A stretch of DNA of 64,000 nucleotides. It comes from Riptortus pedestris. Lineage: Eukaryota > Arthropoda > Insecta > Hemiptera > Alydidae. A program made the translations under genes and the position numbers. This document shows positions 12,411 through 23,611 of this stretch, in pieces. Positions within the stretch are counted from its first letter, which is position 1. Each line of letters begins with the position of its first letter. The stretch spans positions 88,938,501 to 89,002,500 of the forward strand of contig CM032231.1 of the NCBI GenBank assembly GCA_019009955.1, written 5' to 3'. The notes beneath the pieces were generated by a model that saw nothing but the letters and a program-made list of their open reading frames with translations, ran no database searches and was not told where the DNA came from.

Positions 12411-12714
12411 GATAATGTAATTAAGGTGACAAGGATAAATGAACGTCGGTACAATTGTGCACTCTATTATCTAGCACTCAAACAAAAAACAAAAAAAAAA
12501 AAAGAGAACACAACAGATAAAACCAAATTATGTACTAATACCACCCTCAAAAAACCATACTAAAAATAATAAAATTAAATGAAATTACATTAATAGTTTC
12601 ATTAATTGATTAAAAAATGAAGAACCAAATCTTCAGCCATTGAAATTATAATTGTTTGAGCACCATGATTACAGATATATGGCAAATTATATTCGAGTCT
12701 AAAGATTGATTGCC
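12411..12714. other. AT-rich sequence without recognised feature
   Basis: A-rich runs at 12486-12501. Nothing else recognised. Confidence 0.5.
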
Positions 12715-12891
12715 AAACCTAGAGTGGCGAGTTCGATTCTCGTCTGGGCAGAGGAATTTATGTAGTGACGAAATTCATTAAATAAAATCCTAAGTCCCAC
12801 CCTGGCTAGAAACGGGTGGTAACCTGTGGATAACCCGTCCCAATCAGCCTAAGTTGCAAAAAGTGGACGTTAATAAATAATTTAATTTAAA
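12715..12891 (+). mobile_element. tRNA-derived SINE, copy 2 (5'-truncated)
   Basis: It begins just before the B-box, which is intact (GTTCGATTC), and lacks the A-box half. The hairpin CCACCCT/GGGTGG, the GATAACCCGTCCCAAT block and the GTGGACGTTAATAAATAATT tail are present. The 5' truncation fits incomplete reverse transcription. Confidence 0.85.
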
Positions 12892-13135
12892 GATTTTAAT
12901 GATCATGTGACCAATCTCAATGGCTCCTTTTTCTAAAGAAACCCCGCTTAAGTCACCCGTATCTCGTTATTTGTTAGTCGTTTGAAGAAAGTACACTGAA
13001 GTACACTCGTCGTTTGTGTAAGAAAGTACACTGAACCAAAGTTTTAGTAAATTAAATACGCAATAGATTTACATAAATTACTTGGATAGCGAGTTTCGTA
13101 ATGCTATACAAATACTACTACCACTCGAGCGGTAA
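12892..13135. other. Sequence without recognised feature
   Basis: A near-repeat of AAGTACACTGAA (at about 12989 and 13025) is the only structure seen. Confidence 0.4.
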
Positions 13136-13136
13136 T

Positions 13137-13167
<31 letters not shown>

Positions 13168-13192
13168 TATATATATATATATATATATATAT
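13136..13192. repeat. (CA)n(TA)n compound microsatellite
   Basis: About 14 CA-type units are followed by about 12 TA units. It is the internal microsatellite of the Helentron-like copy whose 3' part follows at 13193. Confidence 0.95.
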
Positions 13193-13314
13193 CATTTTGA
13201 ACGGTCCCCATTTTTATCATCACCAGGGTAGGATGGATGGCCACTTGAAAAAATTAAAAAAAAATCGGGCTATGTGTAATACATCAATATGTTATTTCCC
13301 TTAGGGGAAGTCTA
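13193..13314 (+). mobile_element. Helentron-like element, 3' part (copy c)
   Basis: It starts with CATTTTGAACGGTCCCCATT and a GGGTAGGATGGATGGCCACT block, both shared with 23484-23540, and ends in a hairpin TTTCCCTTAGGGGAAG followed by TCTACTAG. The first half of the element upstream of the microsatellite was not identified; a SINE lies there at 12715. Confidence 0.6.
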
Positions 13315-14112
13315 CTAGAATATGAATATTTGAGAAAGCAATGATATACATGATATATTGATTTACGTATTATATTATATTATATTCTTTACATTATTAT
13401 GAAGCTCCTTTGTGACAAATTTATTTCCATTTAAACGGTTTTTTTACTTGATGGCTTCAGATTCGAATGAAGTATCTCGTCAGGTAAGATTTTCAGAATG
13501 CGGAGTAAATATGCCATTTAAATCACTAACGAAAAATTTAAAATCTCTTCAATAGGACTTATTAAAGTGAGAGTTGGGTGAACTTTTCGGTCAAAAAGCC
13601 TTTATCCCCTACACAATGACTAAAGTTTTCCAATAAAGATGTTGAGGTGTAAAATGGATGGATCAAATAAGAATGGCTAATCCGCCTGTTGATCTGACAA
13701 ATTAAAACTCGGAATAAGAGTTATACTTTATCGATGACAATCTGTATAAATAAGATTAAATATAACAAACAATGTATCAAATTAAAAATAAATGAATCTT
13801 TAATTGGCACTAACATCATAAGATAGCCATTAAGCATTAAATGACTACTTAATCTGTCTCCGTCAGGGGTAGAATACATATGTTACTTAGCTTTCGATGC
13901 TGTTTTCTTGGAACAATATATGGAATAATATTCTCTAAATAATTTAACAGATTTTTAGGAGTCTAAATTTCTTCCTAATGCTGTCAAATTGTTCCTAATA
14001 ATAAATATAGATAACTTTTCCAAATAAATGATATCAATTTAAGTTCTATTTAAAATCGATCACAGGTTAAGTTAATGGTAATTATTAATACATTGTCAGT
14101 ATAAGCTAAATT
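13315..14112. other. AT-rich sequence without recognised feature
   Basis: A TATAT-rich patch near 13369-13385 is the only structure. No gene was recognised. Confidence 0.5.
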
Positions 14113-14413
14113 AAGGGGAAGAGGGAGAGGGAGAGGGAGAGAGAGAGAGGGAAAGGGAGAGAGAGAGGTGAGGGGGGAGAGGGAGAGGGAGAGAGGGAGT
14201 GGGTGAGGTGCAGAGAGGGAGTGGGTGAGGGAGAGAGAGGGAGAGGGATAGGGAAAGGGAGAGAGAGGGTGAGGGAGGGAGAGGGATAGAGGTAGTGGGT
14301 GAGGGAGAGAGAGGGAGAGGGAGGGAGAGGGATAGGGAAAGGGAGAGAGAGGGTGAGGGATAGAGGTAGTGGGTGAGGGAGGGAGAGGGATAGGGAAAGG
14401 GAGAGAGAAGGAG
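14113..14413. repeat. 300-bp polypurine tract (GGGAGA-rich)
   Basis: Almost uninterrupted purines on the plus strand, built from GGGAGA, GAGAGA, GGGAAA and GGGTGAGG units. Longer internal duplications are visible, for example the GGGATAGGGAAAGGGAGAGA segment recurring near 14245, 14327 and 14388. The serine/leucine/proline-rich minus-strand frame here is only the translation of the repeat. Confidence 0.9.
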
Positions 14414-15570
14414 CGTTTCGTAGGAATCCATGTTTAACTTTTAGGTCATGTCATTTTATGTTGCACTTTGTGTATATATTTACAAAAATGTTATTGTTAA
14501 TGCTTTCGTTGTATTGATGCGAAGGCACTACTCCAAACTGTATGTCGCTTCTCATGGGAAGCGACTGTCAGGTGTTGAGTAAAATAAATCGTCAACTGAT
14601 TTGTACCTTTTCTTGAATATCGGAAGACAAAACAAAATGAAACTATCTCCTAGATATTTCCATGAATTGACCGTATGAAAAGTTTGGGATGAAAGAATTT
14701 TTTTATATTTAACATACAAAAGTAGTAGAGATGTTTTGCTTGAATGATGAACTTATAAGAAATTAATGGGAAAAAAATTAAGTAAGTGTCAGGGAAGAGG
14801 CTTGTATTTTACGAAGAAAGAACGTCTAACTCAGCCCCTTTCATAGAAGGGAGGGTGCAAGTCTTTATCGGAACTTTTGCTTAAGGCTTCATTAGTTTGT
14901 TTTTTGCTCGGAGGACGTAGCAGCCGTCGTCGCGTATGCCCCATTTATCTAATTAATGAGGGGACAACTTTAGGAGTTTAAAAAGGCACTTAGGCTAGGA
15001 AAAAACCCCGCCATCACTCTCTCTCTCTCACACTCCCTCTTTCTCTTTCTCATTTGAGACTCGCGAGCCAAATTGCTAAGTTAGCTGGCAATTTATCAAA
15101 CAGTAAGTCTCGGAATTTAGTATAGGAAAAGGAATGTTAGGAACTTCTCTCGAGAAGAATCAAATATAAATAAGCAGTCTCGAAGGTCCGTTGCTATATC
15201 GTCGGCATTGAGGAAGTGTTATTCTTATATTTGCATCTTTCGACCCAGTTTCCTAGATGGGGATAGTTGGAGTACTGTCTTTCTTGGGCTTTTTCACACC
15301 ACGCCCCAAAGGGAAAGTAGCCCCTAGCTCTTTTTTAGATTAATGTCTTTAGAAATGGATTTAATTTTTTCGAAGGGAAGAAGAGAAAAACATCTTTCGA
15401 ATTCTGGTAGGCAACGATGGTAGTTGAATTTCGGTTTGATGAAAAAATCATACGGATTTTTGGTATTTATTGAAAATTGTCATATTGATACGTACGTGAA
15501 TTTTAGAGCTCTTGACATACCCTCTCCTTTTGACATTTTTCCCCTAGCAAATAGTTGTCCAGATGTTTGG
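14414..15570. other. Sequence without recognised gene; somewhat GC-richer at 14.8-15.35 kb
   Basis: The 14.8-15.35 kb part has less AT bias and holds a CT-rich stretch (15014-15052). No splice-bounded frame or repeat match was seen. The plus frame at 15424-15711 overlaps the left arm of an inverted repeat and is not supported as a gene. Confidence 0.4.
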
Positions 15571-15721
15571 AATACAGTCTATGTGGTATATATAACACAC
15601 ATTTTTAATTTATTCACATGCTTTGTTATTAGTCTTAACTTTATTAACTCTCGAAATGTTTATAATTGTGTTTGTGGGTTTGAGTCATATCATTTTATAC
15701 TAATTCTGTAAAATTAATTCA

Positions 15722-15770
<49 letters not shown>

Positions 15771-15949
15771 TAAATAAACCTTTTTTGAATCAATACATGA
15801 ATTAATTTTACAGAATTAGTATAAAATGGTATGACTCAAACCCAACAAACACAATTATAAATATTTCGAGAGTTAATAAAAATAAGACTAATAACAAAGC
15901 ATGTGAATATATTAAAAATGTGTGTTATATATACCACATAGACTGTATT
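15571..15949. repeat. Inverted repeat, two 150-bp arms around a (TA)n core
   Basis: The left arm 15571-15720 and the reverse complement of 15799-15949 differ at about six positions, so the arms are roughly 96 percent identical. The spacer holds about 22 TA units and about 30 bp of unique sequence. The right arm is bounded outside by another (TG)n(TA)n. No protein is encoded. It could be a foldback element or a local inverted duplication. Confidence 0.9.
15724..15769. repeat. (TA)n microsatellite at the centre of an inverted repeat
   Basis: About 22 TA units lie next to the inner end of the left arm of the inverted repeat. Confidence 0.95.
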
Positions 15950-15955
15950 GTGGTA

Positions 15956-15956
<1 letters not shown>

Positions 15957-16018
<62 letters not shown>

Positions 16019-16028
16019 CTATATATAT
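15957..16028. repeat. (TG)n(TA)n compound microsatellite
   Basis: About ten TG units pass into interrupted TA units. It begins eight bases after the outer end of the right arm of the inverted repeat. Confidence 0.95.
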
Positions 16029-16433
16029 GAAAAAGGCGTTATTTTTGACTCCATAACTACTGGCCGGAAGGAGTCTCTCGGCTTTCTATATAAGCCTCTT
16101 TCTAATCCTCTAATTACTCTTTTCTGCAATTTAAATATCATTTTATGAGTTGCCCCAATGTATAATGCCATAAGTTAATCGATTTTGGGAATAACCACTG
16201 TGCAATTAGTAATAGAGTTTCTATTGCAAGATATTTCTTAACACACTTTTCTTACAAGCTATGAAATTTCAGTTTCTTGCTTACCTTCAACTAGTCCAGG
16301 CTTCTTTCCACAGTCAATTCTAGAAACTGTATCTGGTAAAATGGTAGTGAGACTGGTAAAATGTTTCGAGTATTTATTGTTAGACGAATGTCACTCCAGA
16401 TGAATGTAAGCAATGTTTACTGAAATCTATAAT
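16029..16433. other. Sequence without recognised feature
   Basis: Nothing recognised. The last five bases before the LTR (16434-16438) are its target duplication. Confidence 0.5.
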
Positions 16434-16438
16434 ATTTG

Positions 16439-17236
16439 TGTAAGGGCGTGCGGTTAGCTTTTGCGGTAATAATAGAAAATGTCGGCACCAAAATGTTTTG
16501 GCGGGAAGTTTTATAAAGGCGAGAATAAGAGAGAACATTAGACTGAACCATTTTGTATTTCTAGTGGAAAGATGAGGGGAAATAACACAAATAACTATTT
16601 GAGTTCTCCTAAGAATCTAGTATATTGAATTGATTAAAACTACATATAATACACGTTATAAATAGAGGTTGAGCAAGAAACAGAAAGAACTTAACTTTAT
16701 AAACTAATTTAGCGGAAATATAAATATATACATAGCATAAGCGATAGGTCCTATATTGTGTGAGTAGTCATTTGATAATTTGCGCAAATAATGCTAGCAT
16801 TATTAAAATAGGCACATGCGGGAAACGAAAACGTTCCTAGAAGTGGAGTTCTCCTTCGTTGCTATGTTCTGTGTAACATAGAAGATCCGACTTCCAGCCG
16901 GTTGCGGTGATCCGCACAGGATGGCAGCTTTGCGGGAAAAGAAAAACTGACTGTAACTCTATCACGGGTGAATTACAACTGAACTGTTGTCTATGAAGCG
17001 GTTCTCTATAAAGCGGTGATCTGTAGCGGAGGGAGAGGGGCAAGGCCCCACTGGCCGTAGAAACGACCCCGGCGAGGGTCTAAGACCAACTGAACTATCC
17101 TTGTAACTAGCCGATGCCTTCTTGAGCTGCAAAAGTAGTTTCCGCTGTAGGCCACAGCCTTGGTGATCTGCATATGTGTGGCGGGTTTGTGAACTCAGGG
17201 AGCGCGGGAAATTCAAATCAAAATGAGGACTGAACA
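16439..17236 (+). mobile_element. Solo LTR, family II, copy 1
   Basis: A 798-bp segment begins TGTAAGGGCGTGCGGTTAG and ends GACTGAACA, flanked by the perfect 5-bp duplication ATTTG (16434-16438 and 17237-17241). It shares both ends and internal blocks with 40311-41272: ATTAGACTGAA, TATTTGAGTTCTCC, and a GC-rich GTTTCCGCT..GGCCAC..GCGCGGGAAA end. A TATAAATAG TATA-like box lies near 16659. No internal coding region adjoins it, so recombination between two LTRs probably removed the body. A 5-bp duplication fits BEL/Pao or Ty3/gypsy; I cannot choose. Confidence 0.87.
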
Positions 17237-17241
17237 ATTTG

Positions 17242-18778
17242 TTTTGGTCAGATTAGCTTAGAAGCAATAGAAATGTGGATTGGTCGCAGACTCAACAGAA
17301 CACTTTGGACTCTCAAGAAATCTAACGTGGAAGTTCTAAATAGTATAGTAAAAATAGTAAAAAGTAAAGCTTCCGAAATTTCCCATTGGAAGGAACTAAA
17401 AAGACTAGCCTTTAGATCGTGATCAGGTGAGTGAGGCTATGGAAAACCTTTAGCCACTGACAACGATTCCTTCTCTTATTACATAGGATTCATTTCTTAT
17501 GCATAAATGGATCATATTTATTGTGTTATGAATGTTTTTTTTGCTCGTTTAACTTGAAGGGCACACCCTTTGCATACTTTCATGTCATTCCAGCACTCTA
17601 CAGAATAGCATATGATTATTGATTAGTGTTCACAATGAATTATTTAACCTTATGTGATTTAGGTAATCCCACTATCAACTGGTCGTTCTCAACTACAAAC
17701 AACGACATTCCTAATTATCCAAATCAAAATAGGCACAACTAAACGTCTTAAACTAACAGGGCACGCAAGTTAATAGAGACCACATTTCATTGACAATGTG
17801 AGCAGATTAAATTCTTAAGAATAAACTTGATAAAAATTGTTCTCTGACATTTTGTTTCCTGTTAGGTTATAAACCGACAGAACAAAACGATTTTAATGTG
17901 TGAGAAAACATCATGTTTTTTACGCAATTAAAGACCAGATTTAAAACAGTACTGTTTTATAATTAACTGCATTATTTAAGAGGGAAACCCTTACAGAGAA
18001 ATCTCTGGTCAAGAACTCGTACTATGCCTTTCTTGGATTGATTGAGTTCGTACTCAACCTGTGGAGATCTCATTCGAAACGTATTCATTCGCCGACATTC
18101 TTGTGGGCACTTAAGGGAACACTGGTATTGGAGTAGCGGCGGCTTAACACGTTAAAGGCCCTGAAGCAGTGGCAAAACAAAGATTATTAAGAGACAGGCA
18201 AAAGATATAAGAAGCAGGTAGATTAAAGGAGTAAATAAGGAACAGGAAAAGGAAGAAGGGTTTAGGAGAGTAAAGTTGTTGATAGATAGGATCAGTGGGG
18301 ATAAAGTCAAATTATCTTCTGAATTAAAAAGGAAAGATATCAGATTATTAAGGTGCATTATTAACGGCATGGACTCCTTTATACAAATTTATTAGGATGG
18401 AGATGAGAAGATTGTCTGCTGGGATAAATGAAGTTATAAAAGCATGCTGGATATCGATACGGTGAGCAATTAATTTAATGTATTATAAAATTTTGTATGA
18501 AACATATTGATTATTATTTACACCTGAGGAGGTCATAGTTATATTGTTACGTTTTAATCAAATTTAATTAGTAAAGTGACTACATCATTTGTTGATTTAT
18601 GTTTATCCTGTATTTTGTTTAAGATCAACACAAATTTTAATATCAAAGTTGCAAAGCTCTTGAAATAAAAAAAATAAAAAAATGTTTTATTTACAATTAG
18701 TGTCCAGCACAAAACATTTGGGAAACCTGGCTTCAAGTGCCGGAAGGTGTTAAAACTGCAATGCTCTTACATTAAAAG
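17242..18778. other. Sequence without recognised gene
   Basis: The segment 17990-18140 is less AT-rich but has no frame or repeat match. A purine-rich patch at 18170-18310 gives the leucine-rich minus-strand frame 18152-18370, which is not supported as a gene. Confidence 0.45.
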
Positions 18779-19045
18779 CCCGTGACGTAGGGGCTGCGTA
18801 AACTAAGCAGATATTCCACGTGCTGGTATAACACGCTTGTGATCTCCTCTCACCATATATTCTCTATTTCTATGTAAAAAAAAAAACATTGGGGTTGTCC
18901 TGAAGGCTGAAAACAAGAAAACTCGAATAACTAGCTTCATCCTCAGTAATTGTTACGAAAAAAATGCATAGAACAACAATTGTTGAACATCAATAGCTTA
19001 ATTTTTTTAAATATTTTTAATTTTCGAATCCCAACCCAAACACCC
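18779..19045 (+). mobile_element. Helentron-like element, 5' part (copy d)
   Basis: The head is CCGTGACGTAGGGGCTGCG followed by TAAACTAAGCAGATATTCC, the CTCACCATATATTCTCTATT block, and AAGGCTGAAAACAAG, matching the copy at 20789 in the same order through an ATCAATAGCTTAA block near 18990. No terminal hairpin follows, so this copy is 3'-truncated or too diverged to trace. Confidence 0.6.
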
Positions 19046-20328
19046 ACAATATATTTGCACTCAATAGTTTTATTTTGGAAACTAGATTTATTTGGTCCCA
19101 TGAACGATAATAAATTCGTAAATATTCGTCTAATACACACAGTGATATTTTGTTTCAGTAATGAGCACTAAATATTGATGATTATAAGAATCAGCGATAA
19201 GAATTATCATACAAAGAATGTAATAGGCTACCGAAAATTGTCCAGCTGAAAGGTAACTTGCTATTCCTTATTGAAGGTATCCAACTACAATCTTCGACGA
19301 ATAGTTTAAATTGGCAGCTAGAACACCATGGGCCTATTGAGCTCCATAATAACAATTTTATTTTATCGTTTTATTTAATGACGAATAATAAGAAACTATC
19401 GTTATATTTAATGAGGAGCAATAATGTTCAATTTTTTCATGTATATTTTTTTTTTTGTTTTTATTGAATATTAAATGCCATTTATTTAAGTTCACTTTAC
19501 GCAACTATGAATTGGGAGTGGTTGTCTACAATTTGCCATATTTTTCTTGCCAGGATGGGACTAAGAATTATATTTTATCAGTTCGTCACTATATAACTTC
19601 CTATTGCCTAACCCATGACTCTAGGTTTACTAATTTCGTTAAGACAAAACCTTAAATCACATAACTAAACAGAACCCATTAGTTTATGTTTTTTTTTGTT
19701 TGTAAGTCGTATCGTCACGTAGCGAACGTTCCCAAATATATAAATAAAGAATGACGAAACCCGGTTAACTGGAAACTTATGTCTCGTGGTCAGGAGCATG
19801 ACGTATTTGGTAAGCTTCTCTCTGGCCTCACAGATAATTTGTAACCTACAATCCTTCAGAATCAAGAGGTGCCTCTATTTTAGATGAGATCTGGAACCTA
19901 TTGAGACGTTGAAATAACTTCAAGTCATTCCAGATAAATAGCTAGAATAATAGAGAAATGGCCGTGAATTCTAATTGCTGACTCCGACTGGAGAATTACT
20001 GGAAGCCGCTAACTGATGACTCGGCCTCCCAAATATATTACCACCTCACCTAATATTTGTTTTCCCCCGAGGCTACGGGCCAACATTGTGATGTTTTCTT
20101 AACAAGAAAATGATTAATTGGTCTTAACCTTTTCCTCACTTGCGAATATAATATATCTATATTAAACTATATTTTACAGTCTTTGATTCAGACGTTTAAA
20201 ACCTCTTTATACATTCTTCCTTGTCTAAATTTTCACTCAGATCATGTCGAGAGCCAACTAGAGGTGGAAACGAGTAAGGATTTAAGTCGGATACTCTTAG
20301 TGTAACGCAAGTCAATAAAAATGACATG
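19046..20328. other. Sequence without recognised gene
   Basis: Several 60-75 codon frames (19258-19467, 19455-19655, 19665-19865) have no motif and no splice context. No repeat match was seen. Confidence 0.5.
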
Positions 20329-20743
20329 ATATTTTTCAAAATAGAATTATCTACTAAAGGAATATATAACTATATATGAGGAATATTTACATACACATAC
20401 GCGTGCGCTTCTCTAGTTGTAACAATCAGTTTTGAAAACTCTTCCACTACTGTTAAATATTAATATTTATAATAATTTAAAAAAAACTTTAAGAGATAAC
20501 CTCTAGGATGAGTGTGAATTATATTTAAAAAATGATATGCAATTGAAATGACTGAAATAAAACGTAAACTACACTTAAATATATTGCAATGGTTGAAACA
20601 AATTCAAACCATTAATTTCAGTATTGTAAAACAAAATAAACATTATTACGGAAATAAATTATTTTTTGATTTGCTAATTAGCAATTTATTATTAAATATA
20701 AATTATAATTTATTATTAATATAATTAAGACTATAACAGTCCT
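20329..20743 (+). repeat. Unclassified dispersed repeat D, copy 1
   Basis: This 415-bp segment aligns end to end with 28551-28970 in the same orientation with few substitutions and small indels. Shared landmarks are ATAGAATTATCTACTAAAGG, TACACATACGCGTGCGCT, AACCTCTAGGATGAGTG and a common end AACAGTCCT. No terminal inverted repeats, target duplication, pol III boxes or conserved coding frame are visible. It may be a non-autonomous element or an internal fragment of a larger one. Confidence 0.85.
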
Positions 20744-21603
20744 AATGCGTAATTGCAAAGAATTAGGCAAGTTTTGTAATTAAAAAAGTCCGTCACGCAG
20801 AGGCTGAGTAAATTTAGCAGATTTATTTTCCCGTGCTATTATAAGACAATTGTAATCTCATTCTCTAATATTATGTAAAAAATCCGCTGAATAAAAGATT
20901 TTTGTGTGGGGGGGGGTTGTTAATGAAGGCTGAAAACAAGGAAGTGAAAATCACTCGGTTAATATTTGAGTTATGAATGAATGTGTAGGACAAAATTTGT
21001 AGAGCATCAATAGCCTAACAAACTCGACTCCTTAACATTTTGTAATACGACTCATAATAAGGGCGATTTTCGAATTTTAAAATTAGTGTGTAATAAAACA
21101 GTTAAATGTCGAGTATGGTTATGGTAATAAATATTTTAGATTCACAATCTCAGAATCTTCAATTATGGCGTCATCGCTCTACGTATTTGTATGTATCTCT
21201 CACAGCAATGAAAACAATATTTGACATTTAATCTTGGAATAAAGTGGTCAATGATATAACAGCTTATTACTAATATGACATGAGTCGGAGTGGAGGTTTA
21301 CTGAAAACTAAAAACTAAAAAATGCAAATATCACTGTTAATACAAAAGATAGATAATAAATGTATATTAAACCATTTATAGTAAATTTTATTTTCAATAA
21401 GATTCTATACAATTTTTCGTATCCGATATACAACAACGGAGATATTTCGAATTTTTGAAATTCTCAACCCCCCCCCTCCCACTAGTTCGATTTCAGTCAT
21501 TAATGAAATCGATCTTTATTTTTGTATGAAACGCTTATATATGGAGTTTAGTTAGGATCAAAAAGAGTTACGATCGCGAGAGGTAACAGACAAGTATGTG
21601 AAT

Positions 21604-23465
21604 TAGGGTGGGCCGAAAAAAAATTTTATTTTTTTTTCTTAATGCTATACCGAAAAAAACTTGTCTCTATTATGTGTTATCAAAATGCAACAAAGAAAAA
21701 ATATATATACCTAATCCCCAGCTAGCGCAACAAACTTGAAATTTCGAAATTTCCCTAACATCATACGTTTTTGTAATTATTTTTAAAGCATCTTAATTAA
21801 AGTTTAATTTAAAGTTTCATATTGGGCTGCTATAGTGATAGCCCTTTACAATAGAGTTTTAAAAATAGTATAAATAATTGGAAAAGTATAATTTTATTAA
21901 TCTGAGGTAGCGCAACGGACATGAAAATGTAGCATTTTACAGTCAAGTGCAGGGGCGATGACTCAGCCGCCGGGCCGGGCTTCTCCACTTATACTACCTC
22001 TACCCGTAACGCACTACCATTTCATGTTCTTTGTTACTCGGCAGTTTACGTCTGCAGACGCGTTGTCGCTGTGAGTTGACGGTGCAAATTAAGTTGATAA
22101 TTTATTGAGTGAAGATTAAGTTTAAATTTGCGTGCGTGTTGGCTGCTGCTAAGAAAATAACTCGCAGTGATTTTGATTGTCCATTGTTTGGCTGCCCGAG
22201 GGAATTGCCTGTGAGTAAGCTTCCAACTTACCAAGATGTCCTTAGGAGCTGTTTCCACGAGCAGTAACTTCTAGCTTTAGAAAGTAACAAGCCTGTTTGT
22301 TTCTCTCAAATATCTAATATTGCCGCTCCAAAAGTAAAAGCCCTCTTTGACAAAGAATCAATACCAACAGTGACGCCCTACAGAATTGTGCAATTAATAA
22401 ATTCATACCACAATAGCTACCGTAATCTAATGAAGTCCTTTAAACGTGACAAGGAAAAAGAAAAATACAAACATAAAATTGAGGAATTCAAGCAAAAGGC
22501 TTTATCACTCCTTGATGTATCTGCATGTAAATGTAAAATAGAATAGACCTGTAACTGCAAAAAGGTCTCGGAGATCTGTGAGTGCCCTTTATCAATTTCA
22601 TGTCAATGTGAAAAAGATAAAAAAAATCCGGTGCTTGAACTTAAGTTTATGTATTTCCAAAGAAATTTTGGACAAGGAAAAATTGGAAATTTAGACAAGA
22701 AGGAGTGGGAAAAAATTACCTAAAGACTGCAACGTAAAGGAACAAAAAATCAGGCTATGTCGTCTAACATTTCATTAGTTTCACATTCGCAGCCTTCATG
22801 CTCCAACTAAAGCCTCTTCAAAATTCGTTGGTGCCAAGAACAGAGATGGTTTCATACGAACAACGCTGCTATCAAGAGCTTCAATGCCAAGTTTTTCCAG
22901 CAAACAAGATTTCAAACTTACAAATATTTAAAGGACTATTCTAAGAGAAGCACAATAAAATATTGAAGTCTGAAAATTTGTATTTCACTATACATTTTGT
23001 AATTAATAAACTCATTTGGAAAATGTAAATTGCCTATTTATTCTTTTTCCTACAGGTAATTGTTCCATCAACATTATATTTCCAAAAAAAACACATGGGT
23101 AGTGGGTTTAAAAAATTAGATGCTGCACTGCACAACAGACGGTTACAATTAACTATATTCAAGGCGTTTGCCCTACCTAAAATTAAAAGAAATATATATT
23201 TTCAATAACCCATTGTGTTTTTATAACTCTAATATAAATGATTTTCACTATAGCAGTTCTATATATAGCTGTTTGGGTACTTTAAAAAAAAATTGTAAAA
23301 TCCTGTGATTTTAGTGAAATTTCGAAATTTCAAGTGTGTTGCGCTAGCTGGGGGTTAGGTATATATTTTTTTTCTTTGCTGCATTTTGATAACATATAGT
23401 AGAGACAAGTTTTTTTTGGTATAGCATTAAGAAAAAAAAATAAAAATTTTTTTCGGCCCACCCTA
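21604..23465 (+). mobile_element. TIR DNA transposon with 8-bp target duplication, nested
   Basis: The ends are TAGGGTGGGCCGAAAAAAA and its inverse. Inverted repeats are about 154 bp (21604-21757 and 23312-23465) with few differences. The flanks are ATGTGAAT (21596-21603) and ATGTGCAT (23466-23473), an 8-bp duplication with one mismatch. Eight-base duplications are typical of the hAT and P superfamilies; I do not recognise the termini as either with certainty. The interior (about 22139-22970) is coding-like on the plus strand but broken. The insertion lies inside a Helentron-like copy, so it is the younger of the two. Confidence 0.85.
22139..22970 (+). pseudogene. Broken transposon-borne protein with cysteine-rich segment
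   Basis: One plus-strand frame reads through the interior with several stops. Visible pieces are a DCPLFGCPRELPVSKLPTY start, a VTPYRIVQLINSYH segment, a lysine-rich charged helix, and a cluster of CKC/CNC/CEC/CQC motifs around 22525-22615. LELKFMYFQRNFGQGKIGN follows, then a short serine-rich end. The cysteine pairs suggest a zinc-binding module, as in DNA-binding parts of transposases, but no catalytic domain is visible and the expected length for a transposase is far greater. It is probably an internally deleted, non-autonomous derivative of a larger element. Confidence 0.55.
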
Positions 23466-23611
23466 ATGTGCATATATATAAGCAATTTTGAACGGACTTC
23501 AAGTTCGTAATCTAATAGGCAGGATCGATGGACATATTGAAGTTTTTCAAAAATCGTGTAATGAGTTACGACCTCAATAGCTGATTTCCCTTGAGGGAAA
23601 TCTGCTAGAAG

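Larger units (their letters stand above)
20789..23609 (+). mobile_element. Helentron-like element, full copy (e), split by a TIR transposon
   Basis: The 5' end is TCCGTCACGCAGAGGCTGAG followed by a subterminal TTTAGCAGATTT. Next come a GAAGGCTGAAAACAAGGAAG block, a C-run near 21472 with CCACTAGTTCGATTTCAG, and GAGGTAACAGACAAGTATG. A 1862-bp transposon interrupts at 21604. It resumes at 23474 with a short TA repeat, GCAATTTTGAACGGACTTC, GGATCGATGGACATATTGAAG, then the hairpin TTTCCCTTGAGGGAAA and TCTGCTAG. The tail segment GGGAAATCTGCTAG is nearly the reverse complement of the head segment, giving subterminal inverted repeats. Without the insertion it is about 950 bp and non-coding. The class assignment is inference. 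Confidence 0.6.

Noticed and set aside
13470..13482. Hammerhead-like TCGTCAG on the minus strand
   Set aside because: CTGACGA is present but no matching stem followed by GAAA. CTGATGA at about 2392 and 7138 on the plus strand also lacks a stem and GAAA.
14111..14431. 106-codon serine/leucine/proline-rich frame
   Set aside because: It is the complement of a polypurine tract. The frames at 26374-26815 are rejected for the same reason.
20789..23609. Canonical Helitron with insertion between A and T
   Set aside because: The base after CTAG is A in both clear copies, not T, so the classic rule does not hold; the Helentron-like label is used with reserve.
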